The translations under genes were made by a program, and so were the position numbers. From positions 496,001 to 560,000 of the forward strand of contig CADCXD010000002.1 in NCBI GenBank assembly GCA_902806575.1: 64,000 bases of DNA, read 5' to 3'. This document shows positions 44,391 to 56,098 of the stretch, one piece after another (position 1 is the stretch's first letter; the number at the start of each line of letters is the position of its first letter). The stretch comes from Jackrogersella multiformis (taxonomy: Eukaryota; Ascomycota; Sordariomycetes; Xylariales; Hypoxylaceae). The notes under the pieces were generated by a model. It made no database searches and was not told the DNA's origin. It saw only the letters and a program-made list of their open reading frames with translations.

Positions 44391-45515
44391 ATGGACTTCA
44401 CTCTCGCCTATTCGTGGACTACCCTTTCAATTGCTCTTCTAGTCGTGTTTATATCCATATCAACGACAATGGGTGCCTTTTCGAGCAAGAACCACATGCC
44501 CGTCGAGGGCAAGGTACGTGATCGCGGTCCAGCCTACCCGGCTATCTTTCCGAACATATATCTCTAACCTTCCCCCCTCCCTCTCTCGCAGACCATCCTG
44601 ATCACGGGAGCTTCGGAGGGGATGGGCCGCAGCGCAGCCCTGCAGATGGCCGCGAAGGGCGCCAACGTGATCCTCGTCTCCCGCAGCGCCGACAAGCTCG
44701 CGAGCGTCGTGGCCGAGGCCAGAGCCGCCGCCCGCGACCCGGAGACCCAGCGGTTCCACTTCCTCGCCGCCGACGTCTCCAAGCCCGACTACGCCGCCCC
44801 CTTGCTCGCCGAGGCCGTGGCCTGGAACGGCGGCAGGCCCTTGGATGTCGTGTGGTGCGTGGCCGGCTGCTCGACGCCCGACTTCTGGATCGAGGCCCCG
44901 CTGGCCCTGACCCGCAGCCAGATGGACATCAACTTCTGGGGCAGCGCCGAGATGGCGCACGCCGTACTCCGGCTGTGGTGCGCCCCGGACGCGCCCGCCG
45001 CCCCCGAGCCCAAGCACCTGGTCTTCACATCGTCCGTGCTGGCCTTCTTCCCGGTCGTCGGGTACGGGCCGTACACGCCGTCGAAGTGCGCGCTGCGCGG
45101 GCTGGCCGACACGCTGAAGCAGGAGCTGGAGATGTACCCGCAGGAGGTGAAGGTGCACGTGGTGTACCCGGCGTCGATCGGCAGCCCGGGCTTCGACCGC
45201 GAGAACAGGACCAAGCCGGGCGTCACGAAGAAGATCGAGGAGGGCGACCCCGTGCAGAGCCCCGACGATGTGGCCGCCTCCGCCATCCGGAAGCTCGAGC
45301 GGGGCCAGTACTTCATCTCGGTTTCGTTCCTAGGGAGCCTCATGCGCTGGGGCCAGTTGGGGGGTTCGGCGAGGAACAATTGGCTTGTCGATACCCTTAT
45401 GTGCTGCCTCTTGCCGCTCGTATGGATATTCGTGTTGCCCGACATATACTCCAAGATCAGGAAATATGCCAAGGAGCATGGTCATCCTGCCACTTATCGC
45501 AATAAAGCTACATGA
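44391..45515 (+). CDS. TSC10: 3-ketodihydrosphingosine reductase
   Basis: NADPH-dependent SDR of the ER membrane that reduces 3-ketosphinganine to dihydrosphingosine, the second step of sphingolipid synthesis. Exons 44391-44513 and 44592-45515 give 348 residues. An N-terminal membrane anchor (TTLSIALLVVFISIS) precedes the cofactor motif TGASEGMG, then RSADKL, the WCVAG variant of NNAG, FTSSVLAFFPVVGYGPYTPSKCALRGLAD with the catalytic Ser, Tyr and Lys, and YPASIGSPGFDRENRTKP. A C-terminal hydrophobic stretch (LMCCLLPLVWIFVLP) matches the fungal Tsc10/KSR1 layout. The 78-bp intron (GTACGT ... TCGCAG) joins VEGK to TILITG in phase 0. Exon 2 is extremely GC-rich and shows strong C/G third positions. 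Confidence 0.93.
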
Positions 45516-46661
45516 GATCACGAGAGCTACATAGGGTCAGGCACTGGGGATCAAAGGGGAATCCTGCCACACCTCATGAGCCCATCGAGCCTATCCCACA
45601 TTCAGTTGTAAGGCTTGCAAAGACTAACGAAATCTAATATATAATAATGATACCCTATTTACGAGCCATTATTTGCTTAATGCTCGGAAGGCTACTGTGT
45701 GATTGCCGTGGCGTTTCATCAGTATAGATACGAGGTCAAATATGCGGTCTAGAGATTTACGACATCGTGGCGAGACATTTCAGCCTAGTCCGTCCTCTAG
45801 ATCAAGTTCCTAGATCTCGGTATAAAACGCCAGCTTTAATCAAAACTGGTTGCTCTTTGGTTGCTCTTAGGTAGCTTATAAGCCTGTGGGTAACAAAGAT
45901 TCGACGCGAATACTTAGAAATACGACTGTAAATAATACACCTTTAATTTATATATCCTGGATTCAACGAATCGGAAGTAATTTCGAACCAGCGTAAGCTT
46001 TATGCTCTTTGCGTATTTCCTCCAGATAGAGATCAAGTGATCCGTCTTTGTGCTTACTTACAACCATGCAGAATGAGTCTTGAAATAACATTTAGTCACT
46101 TTGTATACGAGCTCTTGGTGTGAAATTGGTATATTCCGCGCATCGCGCGCATTTTATCAGCTAACTGCAGAGGCAAGTCGCTGGTCCCTTCCTTTCCGGA
46201 TCCCCTAAACAGACCAAACCTCATATCACCTCCTGAACTCCATGCCAACGACCTTAAAACTGATGGCCAAATATACATTCCGCCCCCAAGGTTCCATATG
46301 TACCATGCGACCAACGATTTTACGAACGAATCTCTTCCAACTCAAGAACGACAAATGGTTGCTAAGAGAAGTATTGCCAAAGGCCTAAAGGCAAAACCAT
46401 GGCGAAGGATCCAGGCAGCAGCGTAAGATGGGGGTACGAGAATGACGAGCTCGCAGCAATAGTAGATGGAGTTTCGAATAGGAGAGTCTTCGTCGTCGGG
46501 GCGTTCTATAGACTTCAGTGAGGACCGTAGAAATCGGGTCATCCAAACTGAGGTCCATAAGACAAAGGACCAAAAGACGGAGGCTGAGGAAAAATATCTT
46601 CCCACTGCGCGTTAATGCTTTGGGCCTCTTCTATCTGTGCAGGGGGATGAGGCTGTCCTAC
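45516..46661. other. intergenic between convergent genes
   Basis: About 1.1 kb of 3' flanking DNA. Short frames at 46096-46605 on the minus strand are unsupported and may be 3' untranslated sequence of the DUF3716 gene. Confidence 0.5.
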
Positions 46662-47801
46662 CTAGGGCGCATCTTGCTCATTCATGCCTTGTTGAGAGGC
46701 TCCATGAGCACCAGCCTGGTTCTGTTCCTCCTGGACAGCTTCCTCGTACTGCGAAATCTGGAATGCTAGCTGTCGAGCGGTGGCCTCGATCATGAGGATA
46801 GATCTCGCTTTCTTGTCAGCTGCACGAACTTGCGCCATCGCTTGCTCGACGGTATAGCGAACTACCGGGTCGGCTGAAGCGGGGACGGAGACGAAGTTGA
46901 AGGGCGTCATTGCGGTAGAGGGTGCAGTGGGGAGAGGGAAGGCAAGGCTATCGCCTCCAAGCATCTGGCTTCCATGAGCCTGGGGGTTGCGGGTCTCTAT
47001 ATAGTTAATTAGCATCCTAGTAATATTCATATCCATAGTCAATAATGGTAACATACCGTGGAAGGAACATCGAGCACCAGAAGCGTTGAACCAGCAATTG
47101 GCGCAACTGCCACACATCTGACCGTCGACGATCACACAGCTAGTCCACGGGCCATGGCCCTTGTGGCAGTTCTTGCAAGGCTGAGGCGCCTCTTCGCCGG
47201 CGATGTGTGCGAACAATGCCTCGACGTTACTTCGTCGTGCTAGGTTGAGAACCTGTTCAGGACGTCGCTGGTGGGCATGACGCATGCCGGGCTCTCTAGC
47301 TAATCGCTTCGCTAATGCGCTCTCAACATTAACGTTGCTGTAGCCGGATTGATCAGCAAGATCCTCGGTGGTAGGAACACCGGCGCCATTATCCTCCAAG
47401 TGAGGATCTCCAAGATCGGGGTGTTGATCACTGGAGCTGTGGACGCTACTCGCCAGGATGCTAGCGGCAGTCAGATCAAGTTGCTGCTGCTGATGATGCT
47501 GTTCCTGTTGCTGCTGATGGTGTTGAGCAGCAGCGGCGGCGGCAGCGACGGCAGTAGCCTCATGATCAAAGCTGGAGTGGTGGTCGTGATCATGGTCATG
47601 ATCATGATCCTCATCAGTAGTGACATCCTGTTGCTCAAGATCGGTAGGGTCTGAGTTGATCAGGGCGTGGGCGTGGGCGTGGGCGTGAGCGTTGGCATCG
47701 GATGTGCCGAGTCGACGACCAGGACGACCGCGTGGTGTTCCGGTCGGCTTGGTGACTTTGCTGGGCCGACCGCCGCGGACTGATTGAATGATGCCTTTCA
47801 T
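46662..47801 (-). CDS. DUF3716-type Cys-rich protein with AT-hook-like motifs
   Basis: Exons 47801-47057 and 46996-46662 give 359 residues. The start carries AT-hook-like words GGRPSK and PRGRPGRR (about 10-31), suggesting DNA binding. Low-complexity runs follow: Ala-His alternation (38-46), Asp-His alternation (65-75), polyAla and Gln/His tracts (85-107). The DUF3716 core (about 187-247, RRSNVEALFAHIAGEEAP then the Cys cluster) has seven cysteines at 208, 211, 221, 229, 232, 235 and 244 plus His residues, likely a zinc site. A 60-bp intron (GTATGT ... GCTAAT ... TATAG) interrupts just after CSFH; it is in frame and stop-free, so unspliced message would add 20 residues. The C-terminal half is helical with a Gln/Glu-rich end. 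Probably a nuclear regulator; function unknown. Confidence 0.82.
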   Translation of the reverse strand: MKGIIQSVRGGRPSKVTKPTGTPRGRPGRRLGTSDANAHAHAHAHALINSDPTDLEQQDVTTDEDHDHDHDHDHHSSFDHEATAVAAAAAAAQHHQQQQEQHHQQQQLDLTAASILASSVHSSSDQHPDLGDPHLEDNGAGVPTTEDLADQSGYSNVNVESALAKRLAREPGMRHAHQRRPEQVLNLARRSNVEALFAHIAGEEAPQPCKNCHKGHGPWTSCVIVDGQMCGSCANCWFNASGARCSFHGMLPLLTMDMNITRMLINYIETRNPQAHGSQMLGGDSLAFPLPTAPSTAMTPFNFVSVPASADPVVRYTVEQAMAQVRAADKKARSILMIEATARQLAFQISQYEEAVQEEQNQAGAHGASQQGMNEQDAP

Positions 47802-49154
47802 TGCGGGCCAGGTGATGACGAAAAAGCCGCCTGCTGGCTGACAGTTGGTAGTCCGATTGATGATGTGGATGAAAAAGATGAAAGATTTTCAGCTGTCAGC
47901 AGCTGCGGTATGGGTATCGGAGAAAAGAAATGTTAAGGTACAGTTCGTAAACAGTTGAGAGTTAAGAAAAATTATGGTGCGCACCGACAATCATGTGGGT
48001 CCAGTTTGAATTACATAATCCCATCTTTACCTGCATAGTGGAGATACCCAGCTACATACCTAGTATATACATATGTACATATGCAGGTAGGTACTCGGCA
48101 ACGCTAATGTAACCGGGTATATGCAGGTACCTAGCCTCCACTGCTCCAGGTTAGGTAATACAACAGCTCCGGCTCCAACTCGCAGCGATAAACTTTTATG
48201 GGAATGGATGTCCTTAAAGAGAATGAAGTGAAAATCCAAAAGCCATATAATTGGATTATGTTAACTACCTAAGTAAGTATACAAATAAGAATACAGGTCA
48301 GTTTCTTCTATACTAAAACCCTGAGATTATAAAAATCCTTTAACATATAAGTAACCTTATACCATGTCGTTAATCTACTTGGTTTAGAGATCATGAAGCT
48401 CCGTACCTCTTAAGAGGAATAAATAATTAGGAAAGTGAAAAGGCCATCTAAAGCGGACACATAAGGTTGCACTTCATCAAGGATTGAACATAACCAAATC
48501 CATTCGCTTAAACTTCTCAAATACTGACTGCAAGACACTGTAGCAAGGGTATACATATTAAAATACTGGTTGGTTTTATTGATCTTTACAGATCCAACCG
48601 TTCTGTTGAGGATCTGTCTCTTTAGACCCTGTTTTTCCTCCATGGTATAGCTTCATCAGTCATCCTCCCCCTTACTCAACGGTCTCGAGGTGCCGCATTC
48701 AGTAACAACCCCTGGCCGGAGCTCGGCCATTTACACAGGCATCTTGCATACCTGATGCCCGAAAGAAAAGAAAAATAAAGAAACAGAGGCCGGCGTCACC
48801 GCAAGTTCATAATTAAACAAGATATGTAGTCTGCCATTGACTTTAGATGTAAAGTCTGCCCTACTGCCCCCCCACGACTCCTAGATCCTGTGATTAACGG
48901 TGTCCTGAAACCTCGGGTAAAGCCGGCAAGACGACCTTAGAAAAGCGCAGTTAAAGGAGTACTCGAGATAATTCAGGCGCAAAACAAACATATCGAAGGA
49001 GATCGCCGGCCAGTTCGTAGTGAGAATACAGGTCAAGTCGTCAGCCAGATTTATTGCCCGACTAGAAACCGTCGAGTGCGCGATAGGATATTCTGGTTGG
49101 TTGGTTTGTTCTTCTATCGTGGATTTCGTCTCAATGAACAGCCCTTGATTGCAA
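47802..49154. other. intergenic, DUF3716 promoter and G-alpha 3' flank
   Basis: About 1.35 kb. Contains ACATATGTACATATGC-type and TACCTAG motifs at 48060-48135. No gene supported. Confidence 0.5.
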
Positions 49155-50392
49155 TCAAATAAGACCACACAGACGGAGGTTTTCCTGGATGATAATATCT
49201 GGGAGCATAGTTAGCGGCGAAAATCATCAACTAATATTGCAAGAATTATAACATACCGTTCACCGCAGCCATAACGAAGCGAATTTGCGTCGTATCCGTC
49301 GCACATGTGAAATGCGTGTAGATCTGCTTGGTTTCATGTTGGTTCAAGCTGACGAACCGGTTGAGAATGTAGTCGCAGGCGGCTGCGTAGTCATCGCCAC
49401 CTTCGTAGTCGGGGAAATAGTTCTTCATCGGGCTAATAGGAAGCTTCTCCTTAAATCTATCGATCTTGTTCAAGAACAAGATGATCGAGGTCTTTATGAA
49501 CCACCTTGAGTTGCAGATCGAATCGAACAGAGTTAAGGCTTCTTGCATACGATTGACAGTCTCGTCCTCAAAGAGCAACTGGTCGTATTCGGAAATAGCC
49601 ACCAGAAACAGGATAGTGGTGACATTCTCGAAGCAGTGAATCCACTTCTTTCTCTCAGATCGTTGACCCCCAACATCGAACATTCTATACGTCAAATCAC
49701 CGATAATGAACGTGGTTTCGGTGATACCAGTGGTCTTGACACGAGACCGGAGGACATCCTGGTCGTTGGGCATATAATCGGGAGCGGCAATGCGAGCGAT
49801 ATTATCGAAATAGCTACAGACATCAATGTTAGATTACTCGGCATTTAAGGGCATGGGATGATGGTGGTGGACATACTATCTCGCCGAATCGTTCAGTTGG
49901 TATTCGCGCGATCGCTTGAAACAATCCTGGACACCGCGATCCTTCCACAAAGCCTCGATCGCGTTCCCGACCTCCGGAGGTAAAACGTCGCCCTCGATTT
50001 GGGCGGGCTGCATGAAGATAGTTTGGACATGGTACTCCATTCGTTGGTCCTCTAACGGCAGTTCTAGTGACTCCATGGCCTCGAGAATGACGCGCATAGA
50101 CTGGACTGTATTGCTGAAGATGATTTCTTTGAAGGATTCCCGCTCGTCGCGCGAATAACCACCCTCGTTGATGATCTTCATCTGTTTTAAGATGGTCGAC
50201 TTTCCGGATTCACCAGCACCTAGTACTATTAGATTTTCACCATCTATAGCTAGGGAAGGGATGTCAGTACTTACCCAGAAGCAGCATCTTAATCTCGTTG
50301 CGCTGCATCATCTTGTCCCTCTTCAGCTGATTTTCGATCTCCTCGTTACGGGCCTTGCCCTCCTTCTCCTCCGTGCTCATTCCGCAACCCAT
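49155..50392 (-). CDS. GNA1: group I heterotrimeric G-protein alpha subunit (Gai-like)
   Basis: Membrane-bound GTPase switch coupling receptors to cAMP and MAP-kinase signalling, controlling growth, mating, conidiation and virulence traits in related fungi (Neurospora gna-1, Magnaporthe magB, Cryphonectria cpg-1). Exons 50392-50275, 50219-49877, 49813-49257 and 49198-49155 give 353 residues, the exact family length. MGCGMS is an N-myristoylation and palmitoylation signal. P-loop GAGESGKS at 40-47, switch I DVLRSRVKTTG, switch II DVGGQRSERKKW, FLNKIDRF and TCATDTTQ are all intact. The last exon encodes IIIQENLRLCGLI, with the Cys four from the end that marks pertussis-toxin-sensitive alpha subunits. 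Introns are 55, 63 and 58 bp. The very high conservation indicates a functional gene. Confidence 0.97.
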
Positions 50393-51028
50393 CTTGACAG
50401 ATTTGACTGCACCGAATTAAATAAATATAGCGATGAATGGAAATCTGGCGTATCGCAGAAGCCCCGTAGGTCGAGTCGTGACTATATCGATGCAAGGGAT
50501 ATTAGCAAAGTGGCTTCAATCATCACGCGTACCGTATCGATGAATAAAAGATGGAAAAAAACCAGGCCTATCTCAAAATGATGGCCATGGAGATATTATC
50601 ATCGTGGGAATGGAGGATTCTTCAGCTAAAGAATGGATTTGCAATGCTGTGCGGTGCTTCAGGATAAATGGCTGAAACGCTGTGGCGATTCTATAAGCAA
50701 GCAAGAGACTACCCAGGTAGCTGATACCTAGGTCGAGTGCTTGCGCCTAGTTGGATGGTGGGAGTTGTGCTTGTAGTTTGCGTCGCGAGATGGAGGTGAA
50801 TTGATGGCGCAAATAAATAAGAAAATAACTTACCAGTAACTGCCAATTGAACTGACAGGCAGACTCACGATGGGTAAGATGTAGTGATAAATTCGCCGAA
50901 GGTAAGGAACAGCGAACTTGATGAGAAAAGCTGACGATGGAAAAGGAAGAAGGAAAAAAAGGGTGGCCGCGCAAGAGATTGTGACGGGGCGAGAATGGAT
51001 GACCAAGTGGAGCGGCTTTGGGAGTACC

Positions 51029-51046
51029 TACCTAGGTACCTAGGTA
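51029..51046. repeat. 18-bp perfect palindrome of the TACCTAGGTA family
   Basis: TACCTAGG units inverted around GGTACC, about 640 bp upstream of the G-alpha start codon. Confidence 0.9.
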
Positions 51047-51905
51047 TCAAGCCGTTTTTTTAGTTTACCTAGTTTAGTTTAGTTTTAGTTTTTTTTTGTT
51101 GCCGAACGCCCCTGTGCTGTAGTGCTGTAGTGTATGAATAGTTTTAGGAAGGGAGGGGATGAAAGAAGGGGGGTGATAAATCAATTAGGGAAATGGGGTG
51201 AACAGGCCAAAGCTGGGGCTGGCAGAAATTGAGGAGACTCTGACTAAAGACGGTTAGACAAATCACAGATTACTGGGTACCTAGGTATCTACTAGGCAGT
51301 TACAAGGTACCGAATTAGTTATGCGAGGAACGGTTCAAACGCTATTCCAGATGTCGACTAGTGGGGTGGATAGAGGGTACCTACCTGTATGCACCTACAA
51401 AGTAATGTACCCAGAAACATTAAATGTGCACAGCACCTGCTGAACAGCCCACCCAGGCCGCCGTAGGTACCTAGGTAAGTACAGTAAGATATTAATTGTG
51501 CAAGTTAGGTACCTAACCTGTCTTTCTACACATCTATACCTACTAGACTAGCACTGTCACTTATAATTACAATAAACATCCATATAATAGATCCATGGAT
51601 AGAAGCCCTTACAGAAAATCAAGATATCAACTTCGATCATACTTCAAGTCAAATTAGTATCCAGCTGCCCCGAGAGATGGAGAATTTCAACAATCGCGAA
51701 TACCTTTCTTGGCTCGTATGTGGCTAAGGTTCTAATGCAATTTCCAGCGCCGCTACGGTGCCTACACTAAGCTCCTCCTCTTCACGCATAAGGGGGGCAT
51801 ATATGGATACCTAGGTGATGTGCCTAGGTAAGTAGGTAAGTAGGTCATCGATGGATATCTTACGGCTCTTTCTCACCTCATGTCAGCAAATGTTTAAAGG
51901 TAGTC

Positions 51906-51928
51906 GCAGATGCAGATGCAGATGCAGA
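51906..51928. repeat. (GCAGAT)n hexanucleotide repeat
   Basis: Nearly four copies of GCAGAT in gene-free DNA. Confidence 0.9.
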
Positions 51929-53327
51929 GATAAAATTACCACAAAAAGTTGATGGGACTAGCAAGCTTCATCCACAGAAAAGTCCGGCTTTTATTATCAC
52001 AGGAAATGACCGACGGCTTGGTAAATGTAAACTGGGGAGAACCACTACTTCATACACAGTAACCACAATACTGTATTGATATATCGCAGATCGAAAGAAG
52101 CGCGCCGCCAGCCTTGCCAGATGCCCGGACTCGCCGCAATCCTATGCACACATTACAATGTGTACCTACCTAGGCTAGGTAGGTATCCAATCATAGAGTC
52201 ATTATGCCATAGGACGATGTTCTATTCTGCAGTTCTTAACGCGGTATATCGACGAGGAAAATTCGCTGAATGGCCAAAATAGTTACCACGGGACATCAGT
52301 GTGCCTCGAACCCCTTGTCTAAGCCTGGCTGCAGGTCCGCTCGCTACCACCCAACACTTGCAAGTCTATATACGCCGGAGCGAATAAACGTCCTCCATCA
52401 CTAAATTATTTACACATGCATACATATCTCCGTATGACAATAAAACTAGCTATGCAGCACCTTACGTGAGCCATGAAACAAATGCATACGCAATATGTAT
52501 AATGTCACGCAAGCGGAGTACCCAGCAGTTCTGATCAGCCCGGGGGCTAACTCTTGGAAGTGCTACAAGCAACGCTTCTAGAAAAAGAGACAAGATAGGG
52601 GTCGGATCATTCTCCATTATCCCTACTACCCTACGTACCTACCTACTATGTAGTCAGTACACTATTACATATTAGTATTTACCTATGTAGGTAAGTAGGA
52701 AGCAAATTTACTCCACCAGATCTTGAATTGCGCGAGAAGATAATAAATAGCAAGTCGCATGAATGATCTGACATGTTGTAGAACCAGCCTTGTCATCCCA
52801 ACGCCTGATTCACGAACCGAAACATGATCCAGCATAGGTACCCGGTATATGTGCCGAGGTAGATACTGACTTGCTTTTAACTGTTACATTTCAATGCTAT
52901 ATTGGTCGTTGGGCTAACTATGTAGGTACCTAGCTGCCTAAGTAGATCATATGTATTTTCAACTATCACCGGAATCGTCGTTAGGGGTTCGCTATTTTGA
53001 GCCTCGAAATTTTCTAATAAGCTGTCCAATCAAGACGCCTAAGCTGTAGCCCGTGTGGCAATATTTCCAAGACCCGCAGTACCTTAGGAGCGGTAAGATG
53101 CTAGGTAATAATGATAGATGATAAAGTATAAGTGGTAGCTCTTATTATCTCCAATATATAATACGCGGTATACCTACTTAACTGCTCTGGTATATCACAT
53201 TGCTAGAAGTTCTTTACACTAGATATAAGCATTCTGATTTTCATAGAGCAGGTGACGATCTTCTTAACGCTCTTATGATAATAGAAGGGGTTTATTACGC
53301 TTAGACCCCTCTCTGAAAATGCCTATT

Positions 53328-53345
53328 TACCTACCTAGGTAGGTA
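53328..53345. repeat. 18-bp perfect palindrome of the TACCTAGGTA family
   Basis: Palindrome centred on CCTAGG with TACCTA arms, followed by TACCTATCTGCCTGCC-type degenerate repeats to about 53376. Confidence 0.9.
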
Positions 53346-54899
53346 CCTATCTGCCTGCCTACCTGGCTGCCTGGGTACTATTAGATGTATGCGCGTAGGA
53401 TCGTTTAAGTTTCAAGATATACTACGTACCTAAACTACACACCCCCGGCCACTCGAAACGACAGCGAGGTTATTGACCTAGGTAATTAACCTAGCCATAT
53501 TGATAAACCATGCCACCCACGCGAGAAGTCGATCCATCTCCCTACGTAGTCAGGTGGGATAAGTTACAGGTTAAAGCGCTACCGCCCCTGACGCCAACCC
53601 CCATTCGTTCGTGATGAGGCCGTCTCTCCCGATTTCATATTAACGCAGCTATTTAAGTGCAAGCATCAAGTACAGATCATCGTTCATTGTAAATCAATGA
53701 AGATTGTTTGCGTTCGTCAACAGTCAACCCAGCCTCAAAGGCTCGGAACGATTCCTCCCATTTTCACACCCACACATCCACATATCCACAATCGTAGGAG
53801 GGCCTAGAGGCTGCAATAGGTACCATATCTGCATTCTTAGGAAACCAACCAATCCTATTAACTAGGTTAGTACATTTCTCCGAAGTTGCAATCTACACTA
53901 TTGCAGCCAGATGACGCTATTTATCGAATTTACTCGTGTTTAATCAGGGTTTAGAGATTTTAGTTTTGTTTTCTTTATCTCATATCTTGCGGAAGATATA
54001 TAGTGTATGTACTCTTAATTTTGTTATAAATCAATCAAAACTACATATGTAGTCTAAAACCTACAACACTAAGAAGAGGCTTAAACAAGTTCGCCAATGT
54101 ACCTGATAGGTAGGCATGTCCTACTTACATAGTACACCTAGTCGGATATTTGCTAGGACCAGCTTTCTATGCAGTTGAGCTTCATGTCCGTACTAATATA
54201 ATTCTCAGGTTTGGCATAAGGATGTTTCGAAGTTGAGGATGGATCATGCTTGGACGCATGAACAAAGAATCCTTCTGGAACCTTACAAGCCCCCGGAAAA
54301 TCAACACTTACCCGCATGAGATGAACCATCACAAAGCTGTCAGGGCATCCGGGTCGTGCAGATGGGACACATACCTCGACATGTCATCTTGCAGCAAGCA
54401 GGTTAAGGTGGCACCTCGGTAGCTAAATGACATCCCGTCTCCTATATGCAGTCACCCGAACAAAGACTAAGTTTTCGGACGCTAAAATACACCTACATAC
54501 GGATACCATCATGCCGTTGGCGATTGGTGATTTGTGAGTCAAGTCTCGGTGGAATTTACAGTCCTCCATAGAGAACGAAGCAAGCCTGTCCCAGCCACAC
54601 CAACAGTAGTGGCCGGGGAGCGGGTTGAGCTGCAGATCATTTACGCCCTGCTCAGCATCATTAGCTCAATTCGAGCTTCCGCAAAAAGAAAAGAAGCGAG
54701 AAAAAAACGCCAACTAGCCTTTATTATCATTATTAGCATGCTTCTTTTTCGAGACTTGCGGCTCACTGTACTCACATGATATAATATCGTAGCCTACCGA
54801 TTCATATAGCCGCATATGCTTAAATTGCCTCCCTAGACAACTACATCTCATCACGCAGAACCATTTTTGCTCACCGCCGTGCCGTGCATCGTTGACATC

Positions 54900-56098
54900 A
54901 TGGCCATTCCTTTGACGCGATTGGGAGACAGAGGTATGGTAGCTACTACATACACATACACCACCGTACCATAGTCCCTCGTCCCCTATCTACAATACAA
55001 CGCTCCGAGTAGCATCTTAGATCCGTAAGCTTACACATGACTGGCGAATCGCTACCGCAGCCTTCAACCACGGCCCCAGCAACGACGCCGAGGCCGAATA
55101 TGACCGGCTCCGGGACCTAGCGCGGGAGGAAGCCGCGAAACGGAATAGCTGTTTCGACCGGGTATATATGTCTATTTATTATCTACCCGATTCTTAATGG
55201 AATCTACCTACCTACCTACCTACCAGTATCAAACAAAGTCTTACCATGCCATGACATAACCCCACAGTCGCGCCAAGCATACGAGCGCGGCGACGGCGCC
55301 GAGGCCAAGGAGCTCAGCAACGAGGGCAAGCGGCACGCGGCCAAGATGGACGAGTACAACAAGCAGGCCAGCGAGTACATCTTCCGGGAGAACAACGCCA
55401 CGGGCCGCGTCGCCGACGACACCATCGACCTGCACGGCCAGTTCGTCGAGGAGGCCGAGGACATCCTCGAGCGCCGCATCCGCTACGCCCAGGCCCACGG
55501 CCAGACCCACCTCCACGTGTACGTGATACCTACCTAATGGACCAGGCCTGCCTATCCTATCCCATGCTATGCTATGCTGTGCTGTGATGTGCTATTCCTC
55601 GAGCATCCAGGCGCTAACCAGCCCCCCGCAGCATCGTCGGCAAGGGCAACCACAGCGCGAACCACGTGCAGAAGCTCAAGCCGCGCGTGGAGCAGGTGTG
55701 CCGCGAGCTCGGGCTGCAGTACGCGACGGAGGAGAACAGCGGCCGCATGTACGGTACGTGATGCCAGATTTAGTTATCTTTCCTTTTTTTTTTGTGTGTT
55801 TTTATGTGTGTGTGTGTGTGTGTTGCCTGTCGATGACATATAAACTTACGAGCCCCCCCTAGTCAACCTCGAAGGCGGTGAGGCGGTAATGCCACCCCCG
55901 CCGGCCCAGCACGGCGGTCACGGCTACGCGGGCGGCAGTAACCGGATCGACCACGCGGCGCAGCAGCCGCAGCCGCACCACCGCCCCCAGCAGCAGCAGC
56001 AGCAGCAGCACCAGCAGGGACAGGGGCAGGCGGGTCCCATCGACCGGCTGCTGACGAAATTCGTGCGCAAGCTCGGCGACTGCTGCGTCGTGATGTAA
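54900..56098 (+). CDS. DUF1771-Smr domain protein
   Basis: Predicted exons 54900-54938, 55021-55161, 55268-55518, 55632-55753 and 55863-56098 give 262 residues. Everything from EAEYDRLRDLAREEA (about 32-46) on is secure: a DUF1771 helical stretch (to about 100), then a Smr domain with the DLHG motif at 114-117 and the second motif GKGNHS at 147-152, then YVNLEGG. The Smr fold binds or nicks nucleic acid in characterised members. The tail is Gln/His/Pro-rich with a CAG run, ending in LLTKFVRKLGDCCVVM, a Cys-rich end that might be lipidated. The first exon is weak: phase 0 requires donor GTAGCT after GGTATG and acceptor CTTAG at 55020; another start cannot be excluded. Confidence 0.82.

Larger units (their letters stand above)
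50393..54899. other. 4.5-kb gene-free region upstream of G-alpha
   Basis: No supported gene on either strand. The G-alpha-proximal 700 bp includes purine-rich (plus strand) tracts near 50930-50965 and a T-rich stretch at 51054-51098, likely promoter/leader. TACCTAGGTA palindromes occur at 51029-51046, 51468-51480, 52159-52185 and 53328-53345; (GCAGAT)n lies at 51906-51928. Open frames of 60-80 codons lack any feature. Confidence 0.55.

Noticed and set aside
44460..45158. Long minus-strand open frame (232 codons) and overlapping plus-strand frame 44852-45505
   Set aside because: Both overlap the well-supported sphingolipid reductase exon; they arise from its high GC3 and have Gly/Ala/Arg-rich, non-protein-like content.
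54534..54779. 81-codon frame in the gap upstream of the Smr gene
   Set aside because: No similarity or splice support; short and compositionally unremarkable.
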